This document shows positions 1 to 8,506 of a stretch of DNA of 64,000 nt, piece by piece. Below the pieces are notes generated by a model, which made no database searches, was not told where the DNA came from, and worked only from the letters and a program-made list of their open reading frames with translations. The DNA lies in the NCBI RefSeq assembly GCF_017068395.1, contig NZ_CP070619.1, forward strand, positions 3,596,001-3,660,000, in the 5' to 3' direction. The DNA comes from Rhodococcus pseudokoreensis (GTDB lineage Bacteria; Actinomycetota; Actinomycetes; Mycobacteriales; Mycobacteriaceae). The translations under genes and the position numbers were made by a program. Positions within the stretch are counted from its first letter, which is position 1. Every line of letters starts with the position of its first letter.

Positions 1-383
1 CGCTGCCGGTGCAGGAGACCACCGACGCCGCAGAGGAACTGGCCCGCGCCGACCTGCGGCTGGGCACCGTCGTCGTCAACCGCACCAGCCCGCAGTTCCT
101 GCCCGCCGACACCCTCGCCGACGTCGCGAAGGGCCGCATCGACGCCGAGGCCGTCCGGGCCGGTCTGCAGAAGACCGGGATCACCCTGGACGAGGAGAAT
201 TTCGCCGGGCTGCTCACCGAGACGATCGAACACGCGTCCGTCCTCGAAGCGCAGGAGGAGAGCGCCGGAGCGCTCAGTGAAGTGGACGGGGCCCGGCTGC
301 ATCTGCCGTCCCTCGCCGACGGTGTGGACCTGGGCGGGCTGTACGAGCTCGCGGAATATCTGACGGAACAGGGTGTCCGATGA
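1..383 (+). CDS. ArsA/Get3-type anion-transporting ATPase, C-terminal part (partial)
   Basis: The 5' end lies outside the window, so only about the last 126 residues are visible and no Walker motifs can be checked. The visible part matches the C-terminal half of the first member of the paired ArsA-like ATPases of mycolic-acid actinobacteria (Rv3679 type), ending in a segment [20 protein letters not shown] that resembles the family's closing helix. Its TGA overlaps the ATG of the next ATPase gene (ATGA), so the two are translationally coupled. In mycobacteria this pair precedes whiB4 and ponA2, as here. Family assignment rests on this synteny and on the paralogous neighbour. The physiological substrate is not known from the sequence. 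Confidence 0.8.
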   Translation, partial: LPVQETTDAAEELARADLRLGTVVVNRTSPQFLPADTLADVAKGRIDAEAVRAGLQKTGITLDEENFAGLLTETIEHASVLEAQEESAGALSEVDGARLHLPSLADGVDLGGLYELAEYLTEQGVR

Positions 384-1519
384 CCCAGACAACTGAACAC
401 GAGCGTCGCCGCACCGCCTCCGCACTCGACGTCGCGGGGATTCTGGAGAACAGGGCCACGCGGATCGTCGTCTGTTGCGGGGCCGGCGGCGTCGGCAAGA
501 CGACCACGGCCGCGTCGCTGGCACTGCGCGCGGCGGAGCAGGGGCGCAAGGTGGTCGTGCTGACCATCGACCCGGCCCGCAGGCTCGCGCAGGCTCTCGG
601 CGTCGCGGAACTCGACAACACGCCGCAGCCGGTGCAGCTCGGACCGGATGCGACCGGCGAACTGCACGCCATGATGCTGAACATGCGCCGCACGTTCGAC
701 GAGATGGTGATCGAGCACTCCACCCCGGAGAAGGCGGAGCAGATTCTCGCGAACCCCTTCTATCAGACCGTCGCCAGCTCGTTCTCGGGAACGCAGGAGT
801 ACATGGCGATGGAGAAGCTGGGGCAACTCGCCTCCAGCGACGAATGGGATCTGGTGGTCGTCGACACGCCACCGTCGCGCAACGCCCTGGACTTCCTCGA
901 CGCACCCCAGCGCCTGGGCGCGTTCCTCGACGGTCGCATGATCCGGTTGCTCACCGCGCCCGGCCGCGGCCTCACCCGGCTCGTCACCGGCGCGATGGGC
1001 CTGGCGCTGCGCGGCGTGTCCACCATCGTCGGCAGTCAGATGCTGTCCGACGCCTCGAGTTTCGTGCAGTCACTGGACTCGATGTTCGGCGGATTCCGGG
1101 AAAGAGCAACGCGCACTTACGAATTGCTCCGGCAGCCGGGCACCAAGTTCCTGGTGATCGCCGCAGCGGAACCGGATGCGCTGCGCGAGGCGGCATTCTT
1201 CGTCGACCGGCTCGCAGGCGACGAGATGCCGCTCGCGGGCCTCGTCCTGAATCGGACGCACCCCACTCTCAGTTCCCTGTCGGCCGATCACGCGGTCACT
1301 GCCGCCGACCAACTCGGGGACCAAGACCCCCTCACCGCCGCTGTGCTGCGAATCCACGCCCATCGGGCGGTGATCGCCAAGCGTGAGGTCCAACTGCTGA
1401 GCCGGTTCACGGCGGCCCACCCTCGGGTGCCGATCGTCGGCGTGCCCTCGCTGCCGTTCGAGGTGTCGGACCTCGAGGCCTTGAGAGCGGTAGGCGACCA
1501 GCTCACCCGGACGAGCTGA
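380..1519 (+). CDS. ArsA/Get3-family ATPase, second subunit
   Basis: 379-residue soluble P-loop ATPase of the SIMIBI class. A deviant Walker [12 protein letters not shown], lies at residues 34-44, followed by a TIDPARRL motif near residue 62 (equivalent to the TDPAHS segment of ArsA) and VVVDTPPS near 160 (switch/Walker B region). The ATG overlaps the stop of the upstream paralogue, so the two proteins probably form a heterodimer, as for Rv3679/Rv3680. No Cys-rich metalloid site of classical ArsA is apparent, so arsenite transport should not be assumed. A Get3-like or redox-linked role is inference only. The convergent whiB gene follows 67 bp downstream. Confidence 0.88.
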   Translation: MTQTTEHERRRTASALDVAGILENRATRIVVCCGAGGVGKTTTAASLALRAAEQGRKVVVLTIDPARRLAQALGVAELDNTPQPVQLGPDATGELHAMMLNMRRTFDEMVIEHSTPEKAEQILANPFYQTVASSFSGTQEYMAMEKLGQLASSDEWDLVVVDTPPSRNALDFLDAPQRLGAFLDGRMIRLLTAPGRGLTRLVTGAMGLALRGVSTIVGSQMLSDASSFVQSLDSMFGGFRERATRTYELLRQPGTKFLVIAAAEPDALREAAFFVDRLAGDEMPLAGLVLNRTHPTLSSLSADHAVTAADQLGDQDPLTAAVLRIHAHRAVIAKREVQLLSRFTAAHPRVPIVGVPSLPFEVSDLEALRAVGDQLTRTS

Positions 1520-1586
1520 TCAGCTCGCCATCGGAGAACCGGTCACCCGCCTGTGTTCTTCCTGACTGCGAATCCGATCCCGAATC

Positions 1587-1910
1587 TCAGACAGCGGACT
1601 GGTGCTGCCGCTGAGCTTCGAAGAAATCGGACCATGATTCCACCTCGGGGTGCTGCTTGAGCAACGCCCGGCGTTGACGTTCCGTCATGCCACCCCACAC
1701 GCCGAACTCGACACGGTTGTCGAGTGCATCGGCTCCGCACTGCATCAATACCGGGCAATGCCGGCAAATGGTTGCGGCCTTGCGCTGTGCTGCACCGCGT
1801 ACAAAGAGTTGATCGGGATCGACTTCCCGGCAACGGGCCTGGGTGACCCAGGCGATTCGCGCTTCTGCTTGCTCGACGTCCAGACGGCTGGTTGGGGTGG
1901 TCATGTGCAT
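1587..1910 (-). CDS. whiB4: WhiB-family iron-sulfur regulator, WhiB4-like
   Basis: 107-residue WhiB-like protein with the four cluster ligands C27, C49, C52 and C58 (CxxC plus C-x5-C) and the GVWGG turn before a basic C-terminal helix (ERQRRALLKQ). WhiB proteins bind an O2/NO-sensitive 4Fe-4S cluster and control transcription, often through sigma-A. The position between the ArsA pair and divergent ponA2 matches Rv3681c (whiB4). I start at the ATG giving MHMTTP because GAGGGG sits about six bases upstream. A second ATG two codons on (end 1904) is possible, while the GTG farther upstream lacks a ribosome site. WhiB4 is linked to oxidative stress in mycobacteria; that role is transferred by homology. 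Confidence 0.88.
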   Translation of the reverse strand: MHMTTPTSRLDVEQAEARIAWVTQARCREVDPDQLFVRGAAQRKAATICRHCPVLMQCGADALDNRVEFGVWGGMTERQRRALLKQHPEVESWSDFFEAQRQHQSAV

Positions 1911-2135
1911 TCGTTTCCCCTCTTCGAGTCTGCACAACCCCGCCTAGCACGCCGAGGCTGCACCACATAAGCGATGGGGTGTTATCTCCATCACACTGTT
2001 CCAACAATTTAGGTAAAGAAACCGCCACGCGCAAGACGAAGAACACGCTTTTTTGGTACGCCCGTCCATACCCCGTGCTCAGGGCATTTTCCGGGCCGAA
2101 TTCTGCGCCCAACCAGCGCACCCTCAGACCCCACG

Positions 2136-2141
2136 TAGTCT
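2136..2141 (+). promoter_or_regulatory. ponA2: candidate -10 hexamer for leaderless ponA2
   Basis: TAGTCT lies seven bases before the GTG start of ponA2, and no Shine-Dalgarno sequence precedes that GTG. A transcript starting at or next to the GTG would be leaderless, a common arrangement in actinobacteria. The whiB4-ponA2 divergent gap (1911-2148) is AT-richer than its surroundings and must hold both promoters. No convincing -35 is visible. Confidence 0.35.
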
Positions 2142-2148
2142 GTAGATC

Positions 2149-4512
2149 GTGTCGATTGCAAAAACAGTGGGGAAGCTCGCAGGATCCTCCGCCTTGGCAG
2201 GAGTGCTCCTCGCCGGCGTGATGTTTCCGCTCGCCGGAGGCTTCGGTTACGCCTCCAACAGGGCGGCTGACACCGTCGACAACGTCTCCGCCGAATTGGT
2301 CGAAGGAACGGTTCCCGCGGTCTCGACGATGGTCGACTCCGCGGGCAATCCCATCGCGTGGCTGTACGACCAGCGCCGCTTCGAAGTCCCCAGCGACAAG
2401 ATCTCCAACGAGATGAAGCTCGCCATCGTCTCCGTCGAGGACCGCCGGTTCCCGGAACACAAGGGCGTCGACTGGCAGGGCACGATGCGCGCCTTCCTGA
2501 CCAACACCACGAGCGGTGAGGTGCAGCAGGGCGCGTCGACACTCGACCAGCAGTACGTGAAGAACTACCAGCTGCTCGTCGTCGCGAAGACCGACGCCGA
2601 ACGCCGGGCCGCGATCGAGACGACGCCCGCCCGCAAGATCCGTGAGATCCGGATGGCGCTGACGCTCGACAAGGAACTCACCAAGGACGAGATCCTCACC
2701 CGCTACCTGAACCTGGTGCCGTTCGGCAACGCCTCGTTCGGCATCCAGGACGCCGCCCAGACGTACTTCGGCATCGACGCGTCCGAACTGAACACCCAGC
2801 AGTCCGCGATGCTCGCGGGCATGGTGCAGTCCAGTTCGGCGCTGAACCCATATACGAACCCCGAGGGCGTCCTCGAACGCCGCAACGTGGTCCTCGACAC
2901 GATGATCTCGAACATCCCCGAACGTGCCGCCGAACTGCGGGAGCTCAAGGAGACGCCCCTCGGCGTGCTGCCCGAACCCAACCGGCTGCCCCGCGGGTGC
3001 ATCGCCGCCGGTGACCGCGGCTTCTTCTGCGACTACGCCCTGCAGTACCTGGCGAACGCCGGCATCAGCCGGGAGCAGATCGACAAGGGCGGTTACCTGA
3101 TCAAGACGACGCTCGACCCCGCGGTGCAGGCGTCGACCAAGGCGGCGCTGACCGCGAAGGCCAGCCCCGGACTCGACGGCATCGCCAATGTCATGAACGT
3201 GGTCCAGCCCGGCCAGGATTCACACCGCATCCTCGCGATGGGCAGTAGCCGCACGTACGGTCTCGACGCGAACGCCAACGAAACCGTGCAGGCCCAGCCG
3301 TACTCGCTGGCCGGTCACGGTGCCGGATCGATCTTCAAGATCTTCACGACCGCCGCCGCGATGGAGAAGGGCCTCGGCACCAACGCCGTCCTGGACGTCC
3401 CCGGACGGTTCGAGGCCCGGGGCATGGGTAGCGGTGGTGCACGCGGATGCCCGGCGGCCACGTACTGCGTCGAGAACGCGGGCAAGTACCCGGCGTCGCT
3501 GTCGGTGACGGACGCGCTCGCGCAGTCGCCCAACACGGCGTTCGTCAAGCTCATCCAGGCCACCGGCGTCGCCCCCACCGTCGACATGGCGGTGCGGCTG
3601 GGCCTGCGTTCGTACGCCGACCCCGGCACCTCCGGATTCGACGACCGCAGCATGGCGGACTTCCAGAAGGACCAGAACCTGGGTTCGTTCACCCTCGGGC
3701 CCACCTGGGTCAACCCGCTGGAGCTGTCGAATGTCGCGGCGACGCTCGCGTCGCACGGCAAGTGGTGCCCGCCCACCCCCATCGATTCGGTCTTCGACCG
3801 TGAAGGCAAGCCCGTCTCGGTCACCCAGCAGGCCTGCGAGCAGGTGGTCGAGCCCGGCCTCGCGGACACGCTCGCCAACGCCATGAGCAAGGACGACAAG
3901 GCCGGCGGCACGTCGGCCGGGGCCGCAGGCAGCGCCGGCTGGACGCTCCCGATGTCGGGTAAGACCGGAACCACCGAGTCCCACATGTCGTCGGGCTTCC
4001 TCGGGTTCACCAACAACTTCGCCGCCGCCGTCTACGTGTTCGGCGACTCGCCGACCCCGGGTGAGATCTGCTCGGGCCCGCTGCGGCCCTGTGGTGACGG
4101 AAATCTCTACGGCGGTAACGAGCCCGCCCAGACGTGGTTCGCCGCGATGAATCCCGTCGCCAACAACTTCGGGCCGACGACGCTGCCGCCGGTCGACCAG
4201 AAGTACGCGCGGGGTTCGCAGAACGGTCAGGTTCCGGACGTCACCGGGCTGAGCCAGTCGGCCGCGACGTCCCGCCTGCAGGGAGCCGGATTCACCGTGA
4301 ACGCGATCACCACCGCGTCGCAGGTCGCCAAGGGGACGGTCACGAGCTCGGCGCCGTCCGGTTCGGCGATTCCGGGGTCGACGATCACGATCTACGTCAG
4401 CGACGGATCGGTGAAGGCCGCTCCCCCGCAGGCCCCGGCTCAGGGAATCCCCGTTCCGCCCATCCAGCTGCCCGGCCTGCCGCCGATCCAGCTGCCGCCC
4501 ATACCCCGGTAA
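2149..4512 (+). CDS. ponA2: bifunctional class A penicillin-binding protein PonA2 with PASTA domain
   Basis: 787-residue membrane-anchored peptidoglycan synthase. An N-terminal membrane helix (about residues 10-38) precedes the GT51 transglycosylase domain (signature EDRRFPEHKGVDW near residue 103). The transpeptidase domain carries SIFK (S394 nucleophile, K397), SPN and KTGT (K605). A single PASTA domain (about residues 690-755, starting VPDVTGLS) and a Pro-rich tail close the protein. Length and domain order match mycobacterial PonA2 (Rv3682), including the neighbours whiB4 and the metallophosphoesterase. The GTG start is chosen because it directly precedes the membrane helix. A type B palindrome starts right after the TAA stop. 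Confidence 0.95.
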   Translation: MSIAKTVGKLAGSSALAGVLLAGVMFPLAGGFGYASNRAADTVDNVSAELVEGTVPAVSTMVDSAGNPIAWLYDQRRFEVPSDKISNEMKLAIVSVEDRRFPEHKGVDWQGTMRAFLTNTTSGEVQQGASTLDQQYVKNYQLLVVAKTDAERRAAIETTPARKIREIRMALTLDKELTKDEILTRYLNLVPFGNASFGIQDAAQTYFGIDASELNTQQSAMLAGMVQSSSALNPYTNPEGVLERRNVVLDTMISNIPERAAELRELKETPLGVLPEPNRLPRGCIAAGDRGFFCDYALQYLANAGISREQIDKGGYLIKTTLDPAVQASTKAALTAKASPGLDGIANVMNVVQPGQDSHRILAMGSSRTYGLDANANETVQAQPYSLAGHGAGSIFKIFTTAAAMEKGLGTNAVLDVPGRFEARGMGSGGARGCPAATYCVENAGKYPASLSVTDALAQSPNTAFVKLIQATGVAPTVDMAVRLGLRSYADPGTSGFDDRSMADFQKDQNLGSFTLGPTWVNPLELSNVAATLASHGKWCPPTPIDSVFDREGKPVSVTQQACEQVVEPGLADTLANAMSKDDKAGGTSAGAAGSAGWTLPMSGKTGTTESHMSSGFLGFTNNFAAAVYVFGDSPTPGEICSGPLRPCGDGNLYGGNEPAQTWFAAMNPVANNFGPTTLPPVDQKYARGSQNGQVPDVTGLSQSAATSRLQGAGFTVNAITTASQVAKGTVTSSAPSGSAIPGSTITIYVSDGSVKAAPPQAPAQGIPVPPIQLPGLPPIQLPPIPR

Positions 4513-4564
4513 CCCCAGGTGAGTGGGAAAGTGTGCAGGAGCACGCTTTCCCACTCACGTGGGG
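4513..4564. repeat. 40-nt palindromic element, type B (copy 1)
   Basis: The core runs 4519-4558, from GTGAGTGGGAAAG to CTTTCCCACTCAC, exactly 40 nt, and is extended by CCCCA/TGGGG on the outside. It lies between convergent ponA2 and the yqeY-type gene, two bases from the latter's stop, so here it could act as a bidirectional terminator, although no T-run follows. Relative to the copy at 19654 a C-G pair is replaced by G-C, a compensatory change. Confidence 0.9.
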
Positions 4565-4565
4565 G

Positions 4566-5033
4566 TCAGAGGCGGGACTTCACCGCGTGCGAGAGCCGCG
4601 AGCCGTCCGCCTTGCCGCCCGCGAGCGCGCCGGCGGCCTTCATGACCTGACCCATCTGACGCATGCCGGGACGCTCACCGATCTCCTCGGCCACCTGGGC
4701 GATGGCGGTGTCCACGACGTCGACGAGTTCGGCGTCCGTCAGCGGCGTCGGCAGGTACTCGTCGATGATCTGCGCCTCGGCCCGCTCCTGCGCTGCCAGC
4801 TCACCCCGGCCGTTCTCGGTGTAGATCTCGGCGGACTCGCCGCGCTTCTTCGACTCCTTCGCGAGGACCTTCAGCACCTCGTCGTCGGTGAGTTCGCGGG
4901 CTTCCTTGCCGGAAACCTCTTCGGTCTGCACGGCGGCCATCAGCATGCGGATCGTGGCGGTGCGCAGCGAATCCTTGGCCTTCATGGCGGCCGTCATGTC
5001 GGAGCGCAGTCTTGCTTTCAGTGAATCTGGCAT
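4566..5033 (-). CDS. GatB/YqeY domain protein
   Basis: 155-residue cytosolic protein of the YqeY family, helical throughout. It shows the typical start (LKARLRSDMTAAMKAKDSLR), the central EIYTENGRGELAAQERAE segment and the end GQVMKAAGALAGGKADGSRLS. The fold corresponds to the tRNA-binding tail domain of GatB. Free-standing YqeY proteins are widespread and are suspected to act on tRNA or amidotransferases, but their function is unproven. It is divergent from the metallophosphoesterase gene, with only 67 bp between the starts, and convergent with ponA2. In M. tuberculosis the orthologue (Rv3688c) lies a few genes farther away, so gene order is locally compressed here. Confidence 0.9.
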   Translation of the reverse strand: MPDSLKARLRSDMTAAMKAKDSLRTATIRMLMAAVQTEEVSGKEARELTDDEVLKVLAKESKKRGESAEIYTENGRGELAAQERAEAQIIDEYLPTPLTDAELVDVVDTAIAQVAEEIGERPGMRQMGQVMKAAGALAGGKADGSRLSHAVKSRL

Positions 5034-5100
5034 GGGCGAAACGCTACGCGCCCCGATTCGTCCACTGCATCTCGATTGCGCTCATCAGTATCCTGGAAGA

Positions 5101-6072
5101 GTGTCTGACGAGTTCCGCACCAACCTGACCCGCGCCGCCCTGGGTACGGCGGGTGCCGCCGCCCTCGGCATCGGCTACGCCTCGCTCATCGAGCGCAATG
5201 CGTTCGCGCTGCGTGAGGTCACGATGCCGGTGCTCGAACCCGGGTCGTCGACGCTCCGCGTGCTGCACATCAGCGACCTGCACATGATGCCCGGACAGCG
5301 GCTGAAACAGAACTGGCTGCGGGAACTCGACAACCTCGACCCCGACCTCGTCGTGAACACCGGCGACAACCTGTCGCACCAGCGGGCGGTGCCCGCCGTG
5401 GTCCAGGCGCTGGGGAATCTGCTCGCCCGCCCCGGACTGTTCGTGTTCGGCAGCAACGACTACTTCGCGCCGAAACCGAAGAACCCGTTCGAGTACTTCC
5501 GCAGGGACCGCAAGCGCATCCTCGGCGAGCCGCTGCCGTGGGGTGACCTGCGCGCCGCGTTCACCGAACGCGGCTGGTTCGACGTCACGCACGTGCGCCG
5601 CGACCTCGAGGTGTCGGGTGTCCGGATCGCGTCGGCCGGGGTCGACGATCCGCACCTCCAGCGCGACCGGTACGACACCATCGCCGGCCCGCCCAATCCG
5701 CTGGCCGATCTCCGGCTGGGCATCACCCACTCGCCGGAGCCGCGGGTTCTCGATCGGTTCGCGGACGACGGGTACGACCTGGTGCTGGCCGGCCACACGC
5801 ACGGCGGTCAGCTGTGTCTGCCGTTCTACGGCGCGCTCGTCACCAACTGCGACATCGACCGCTCGCGGGTGAAGGGGCCATCCAAGTGGGGGGCTCACAC
5901 CCAGCTGCACGTGTCGGCGGGGATCGGAACGTCGCCGTGGGCGCCGGCCCGCTTCTGCTGCCGCCCCGAGGCGACGCTCCTGACGTTGGTCCCGGCTCAG
6001 CGCGGCGGCCCGGACGCCGACACCGCGCGGGCTCGCGCCGAGTCGTCGGAGAGCACTGTTTTACGCAACTGA
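5101..6072 (+). CDS. membrane-anchored calcineurin-like metallophosphoesterase
   Basis: 323-residue metallophosphoesterase of the YaeI/YkuE type. An N-terminal hydrophobic stretch (about residues 8-25) probably anchors it. Metal-site motifs are ISDLHM near residue 58, NTGDN near 84, and GHTHGGQ near 230. The usual GNHE/D block appears as GSNDY near 118, a variant seen in this subfamily. Relatives cleave UDP-diacylglucosamine or related phosphoesters; the substrate here is unknown. The GTG start encoding VSDEFRTN is chosen because the protein's conserved part begins there. The purine run GGAAGA directly abuts the GTG, so start recognition is uncertain. Position after ponA2 matches Rv3683. Confidence 0.85.
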   Translation: MSDEFRTNLTRAALGTAGAAALGIGYASLIERNAFALREVTMPVLEPGSSTLRVLHISDLHMMPGQRLKQNWLRELDNLDPDLVVNTGDNLSHQRAVPAVVQALGNLLARPGLFVFGSNDYFAPKPKNPFEYFRRDRKRILGEPLPWGDLRAAFTERGWFDVTHVRRDLEVSGVRIASAGVDDPHLQRDRYDTIAGPPNPLADLRLGITHSPEPRVLDRFADDGYDLVLAGHTHGGQLCLPFYGALVTNCDIDRSRVKGPSKWGAHTQLHVSAGIGTSPWAPARFCCRPEATLLTLVPAQRGGPDADTARARAESSESTVLRN

Positions 6073-6127
6073 CCAGGGGATTTAATGGTGACTGGCTGGG
6101 TAATGTAAGCTAGCCGAGGTTCAACAC

Positions 6128-6200
<73 letters not shown>

Positions 6201-6215
6201 CAGTGTGAGACACCG

Positions 6216-6255
6216 AGAAGAGGCCTCGACCGGTTCGCCGGTCGAGGCCTCTTCT
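6216..6255 (+). terminator. long perfect hairpin after tRNA-Pro
   Basis: An 18-bp perfect stem (AGAAGAGGCCTCGACCGG and its complement) closes a TTCG tetraloop. It follows the tRNA directly and precedes the iron-binding lipoprotein gene. The stem is very stable but no T-run follows, as is common for actinobacterial terminators. It could equally be a processing structure. Confidence 0.6.
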
Positions 6256-6309
6256 GCGTGGTGGGGGCGTTTTCCGGTTGCCGGACCCCGCCACTACCCC
6301 TTCAGTACC

Positions 6310-6328
6310 TCAGGCTAGCCTCACCTCA
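6310..6328 (+). promoter_or_regulatory. candidate IdeR/DmdR iron box overlapping the start codon
   Basis: The 19-mer ending on the A of the ATG matches the actinobacterial IdeR/DtxR consensus TWAGGTWAGSCTWACCTWA at 15 of 19 positions, by my own alignment. The four mismatches are C for W or T. Placement immediately before an iron-siderophore-type binding protein gene fits Fe-dependent repression. A strong repressor footprint here would block both RNA polymerase and translation initiation. Confidence 0.55.
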
Positions 6329-7335
6329 TGTCATCGAGGCTCTACGTACGCGCCGGGCTGGTCGCCCTGGCCAGCGTCTTTCTCGCCGCCTGCGGCACCA
6401 CCGACACCGGTTCGACCGCCGGCAATACCGACGTCGCCACCGGCGGCCGCCTGTTCGCCACGGCGGACGCCGAGACCGCCAAACTCGGCACCGACGCCGC
6501 ACCCGGCGTCTTCCCCCGCACTATCACCCACGCGCTCGGCGAGACCGTCATCGAGAAGAAGCCCGAACGGGTGATCGTCCTCGACGGCGGCGAACTCGAC
6601 GACGTGCTCTCCCTGGGAATCACGCCCGTCGGACTGGCCAGCCCGGAGAGTGCCGCCGGACAGCCGTCCTACCTGGCCGACAAGCTCGCCGGGGTGCCGG
6701 ACGTCGGGACCACCAACAACCTGAACCTCGAGGCGATCTCGGCACTGCAGCCCGACCTGATCCTGGGCAGCAAACTGCGCGCCGACAAGCTGTACCCGCA
6801 GCTGTCGTCGATCGCACCGACCGTCTTCGGCATCCGCCCCGGATTCCCGTGGAAGGAGAACTTCCTGCTCGTCGCGGACGCCCTCGGCGAGGAGACCAAG
6901 GCGGAGGACGTGCTCAACGCCTACCAGACCCGCGCGGACGAGGTCCGGGAGTCCATCACCGGCCGGCCAACGATCTCGCTGGTCCGGTTCATGTCCGGCA
7001 AGATCCGCCTGTACGGCAACCTGTCGTTCATCGGCGTCATCCTGCAGGACGTCGGGCTCCCGCGCCCGACGGTGCAGAACATCGACGAACTCGCCGTCGA
7101 GGTGAGCCAGGAGACGATCGGCGAGGCCGATGCCGACCGGATCTTCTACTCCAGCTACGGCGCGCCCGAGACCACCGACGAGTCGACCGTGGTCGGCGGC
7201 CCGCTGTGGAATCAGATGCAGGCGGTGAAGGACGGCAAGTCCGTGCACGTCAGCGACGAGACGTGGTTCCTCGCGCTCGGACCGACCGGGGCGATGCTCG
7301 TCCTCGACGACCTCGAGAAGATGCTCGCGGCCTGA
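6328..7335 (+). CDS. iron-siderophore-type ABC transporter substrate-binding lipoprotein
   Basis: 335-residue exported lipoprotein. The signal peptide ends in lipobox LAAC (C21), and a periplasmic-binding-protein class III fold (FecB/Peripla_BP_2) follows, with the usual PERVIVLDGGELDDVLSLGI opening and LQPDLILGS near residue 145. Such proteins capture ferric siderophores or heme for an ABC importer. No permease or ATPase gene is adjacent, so it is an orphan binding protein, as FecB is in mycobacteria. The candidate IdeR box over the ATG supports an iron role. The exact ligand (xenosiderophore or own siderophore) cannot be read from the sequence. Confidence 0.85.
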   Translation: MSSRLYVRAGLVALASVFLAACGTTDTGSTAGNTDVATGGRLFATADAETAKLGTDAAPGVFPRTITHALGETVIEKKPERVIVLDGGELDDVLSLGITPVGLASPESAAGQPSYLADKLAGVPDVGTTNNLNLEAISALQPDLILGSKLRADKLYPQLSSIAPTVFGIRPGFPWKENFLLVADALGEETKAEDVLNAYQTRADEVRESITGRPTISLVRFMSGKIRLYGNLSFIGVILQDVGLPRPTVQNIDELAVEVSQETIGEADADRIFYSSYGAPETTDESTVVGGPLWNQMQAVKDGKSVHVSDETWFLALGPTGAMLVLDDLEKMLAA

Positions 7336-7357
7336 GTCACCCGAGTCACGTCGGCAC

Positions 7358-7425
7358 CTGAGTCACTTCGGCGCCTGAGTCACTTCGGCGCCTGAGTCAC
7401 TTCGGCGCCTGAGTCACTTCGGCGC
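7358..7425. repeat. 17-bp tandem repeat, four perfect copies
   Basis: Four exact copies of the 17-mer CTGAGTCACTTCGGCGC start at 7358, 7375, 7392 and 7409, with degraded copies upstream from 7332. The last copy covers the 3' end of the minus-strand YdjM-type gene, including its PAPK codons and TGA. Each upstream copy is therefore a duplicate of that gene's coding terminus and stop. Confidence 0.95.
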
Positions 7426-8217
7426 GGGCACGAATGCGTCGTAGATTGCCTGCGGCGCACCGTCGATGGCCCAGATGACCATCAGTCCGACGGCCACCGT
7501 CAGGGCGGGCCCGAGCACGACCTTCTCGAAGGGCCCGCCCGCCCGGATGGACAGGAACGACGGGAGCCGGAACTCCCACCACCGTTCCTTGCCGAGCGTG
7601 AGGAACGGCGCGAGGAAGGGGACGCCCTCCTTGGTGATGGCGTCCCCGAGGCAGTGGGTCGCGCATCCGAGGGCTACGGCGACGCCGAGCCCGGTGGAAC
7701 CGGCCTCGGTGGGATACGACTGCCAGGTGAGCGCGGACAGCACCGCGGCGACCGCCGAAACCGCCAGCCAGCCTTTTTCTTTGGCCAGCTCACCGGCCAA
7801 CCCGCGGAGGGCGAGGCCGAGGCAGACGAACAGCGTCGCGATGATGGCGGGCTTGCCGAACTGGACCACGAGCGCGGACACCCCGGCCCCGATGCCCGCC
7901 GCGAACAGGGCGGTGTGGGTGAGAGTGCGGTGCCCACCCCGCCGCTTGCCGTCGCGTTTGCCCTTGGTGATCGTGTAGAAACCCAGCGACACCGCGTCGA
8001 CACCCTTCGCGACGACGCTACTGACCGGACCGAACGACCGCGACACCGTGGACTGGCTGGTGTCGAGGTCCGGGAGCAGCGCCGCCCCGGCGCACACCGC
8101 CGCGAACGTGAAGGTCTCGGCGGTGGACGTGGGCCCACCCCAGTCGAGCGGCAGCAGATCTGCCACCGCCAGACCGACGGCCGCACCGGACATTGCATGG
8201 GTGGGACCCATCACCAT
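7414..8217 (-). CDS. YdjM/DUF457-family membrane-bound metal-dependent hydrolase
   Basis: 267-residue polytopic membrane protein. It opens with MVMGPTHAMSGAAVGL (conserved His near residue 7) and contains LLPDLD near residue 50 and GGHRTLTHT near residue 97. These His/Asp motifs are typical of the DUF457 (LexA-controlled YdjM) family, predicted to be membrane metal-dependent hydrolases. About eight hydrophobic segments are seen. I start at the ATG with AAAGG ten bases upstream; a GTG four codons earlier (end 8229) is possible but has no spacing for a ribosome site. The 3' end sits in a 17-bp tandem repeat. Function is unproven in the family. Confidence 0.82.
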   Translation of the reverse strand: MVMGPTHAMSGAAVGLAVADLLPLDWGGPTSTAETFTFAAVCAGAALLPDLDTSQSTVSRSFGPVSSVVAKGVDAVSLGFYTITKGKRDGKRRGGHRTLTHTALFAAGIGAGVSALVVQFGKPAIIATLFVCLGLALRGLAGELAKEKGWLAVSAVAAVLSALTWQSYPTEAGSTGLGVAVALGCATHCLGDAITKEGVPFLAPFLTLGKERWWEFRLPSFLSIRAGGPFEKVVLGPALTVAVGLMVIWAIDGAPQAIYDAFVPAPK

Positions 8218-8318
8218 GGAAGACAGCACCTTTCGACCCCGACTCGGGACACGGTCATCCGAGCCGGTGTCCTGACACCGCTCAACCTAGCAACAACATC
8301 CGACACACCCGTCACACC

Positions 8319-8364
8319 CCCGTGAGTACTTGTTAACCGCCGGCGGTTAACAAGTACTCACGGG
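8319..8364. repeat. 40-nt palindromic element, type A (copy 1), perfect
   Basis: A perfect 46-bp palindrome without loop: each arm reads GTGAGTACTTGTTAAC then CGCC, with CCC/GGG outside. The core is 8322-8361. It lies in a divergent gap, upstream of the YdjM-type gene and of the 19-residue ORF, so termination is not an obvious role here. Its core is identical to the copy at 63881. Confidence 0.95.
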
Positions 8365-8427
8365 TGCGAAGCACATGGGGGATGATGGAATCGTGCACTA
8401 CGTCCAGTCGGGCGAAGGAGGGCCGTC

Positions 8428-8487
8428 GTGGAAACTGTGGTGGTATTTATACTCGCTTGCCTGATCTATTGGTGGGGCCTGCACTGA
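8428..8487 (+). CDS. 19-residue hydrophobic small protein
   Basis: A GTG-started ORF of 19 codons, VETVVVFILACLIYWWGLH, is preceded by the strong ribosome-binding site AAGGAGGG at a six-base spacing. Residues 3-17 form one short hydrophobic segment ending in aromatic WW, as in single-pass small membrane proteins. It ends 20 bp from the catalase stop (convergent). No family is recognised. The Shine-Dalgarno quality is better than that of many annotated genes here, but conservation must be shown before it counts as real. Confidence 0.5.
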   Translation: METVVVFILACLIYWWGLH

Positions 8488-8506
8488 GCCTGCCCCACCA
8501 ATGAAC

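Noticed and set aside
380..1519. Arsenite efflux function for the ArsA-like ATPase
   Set aside because: No arsenite-binding cysteine set, no arsB/arsR/arsC neighbours; the locus matches the whiB4-linked ATPase pair of mycobacteria.
2009..2027. IdeR-box-like sequence TTAGGTAA between whiB4 and ponA2
   Set aside because: Only one half-site matches; about 12 of 19 positions agree with the consensus and the second half is absent.
3220..4554. A 444-codon minus-strand open frame opposite ponA2
   Set aside because: Arg/Gly/Val-rich shadow of the transpeptidase and PASTA coding region.
7332..7425. CRISPR array
   Set aside because: The units are 17 bp and directly adjacent, with no spacers; no cas genes are nearby.
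8393..8464. A 23-codon GTG ORF (HYVQSGEGG start) overlapping the 19-codon ORF in another frame
   Set aside because: It has no ribosome-binding site, and the good Shine-Dalgarno sequence lies inside it, serving the overlapping 19-codon frame.
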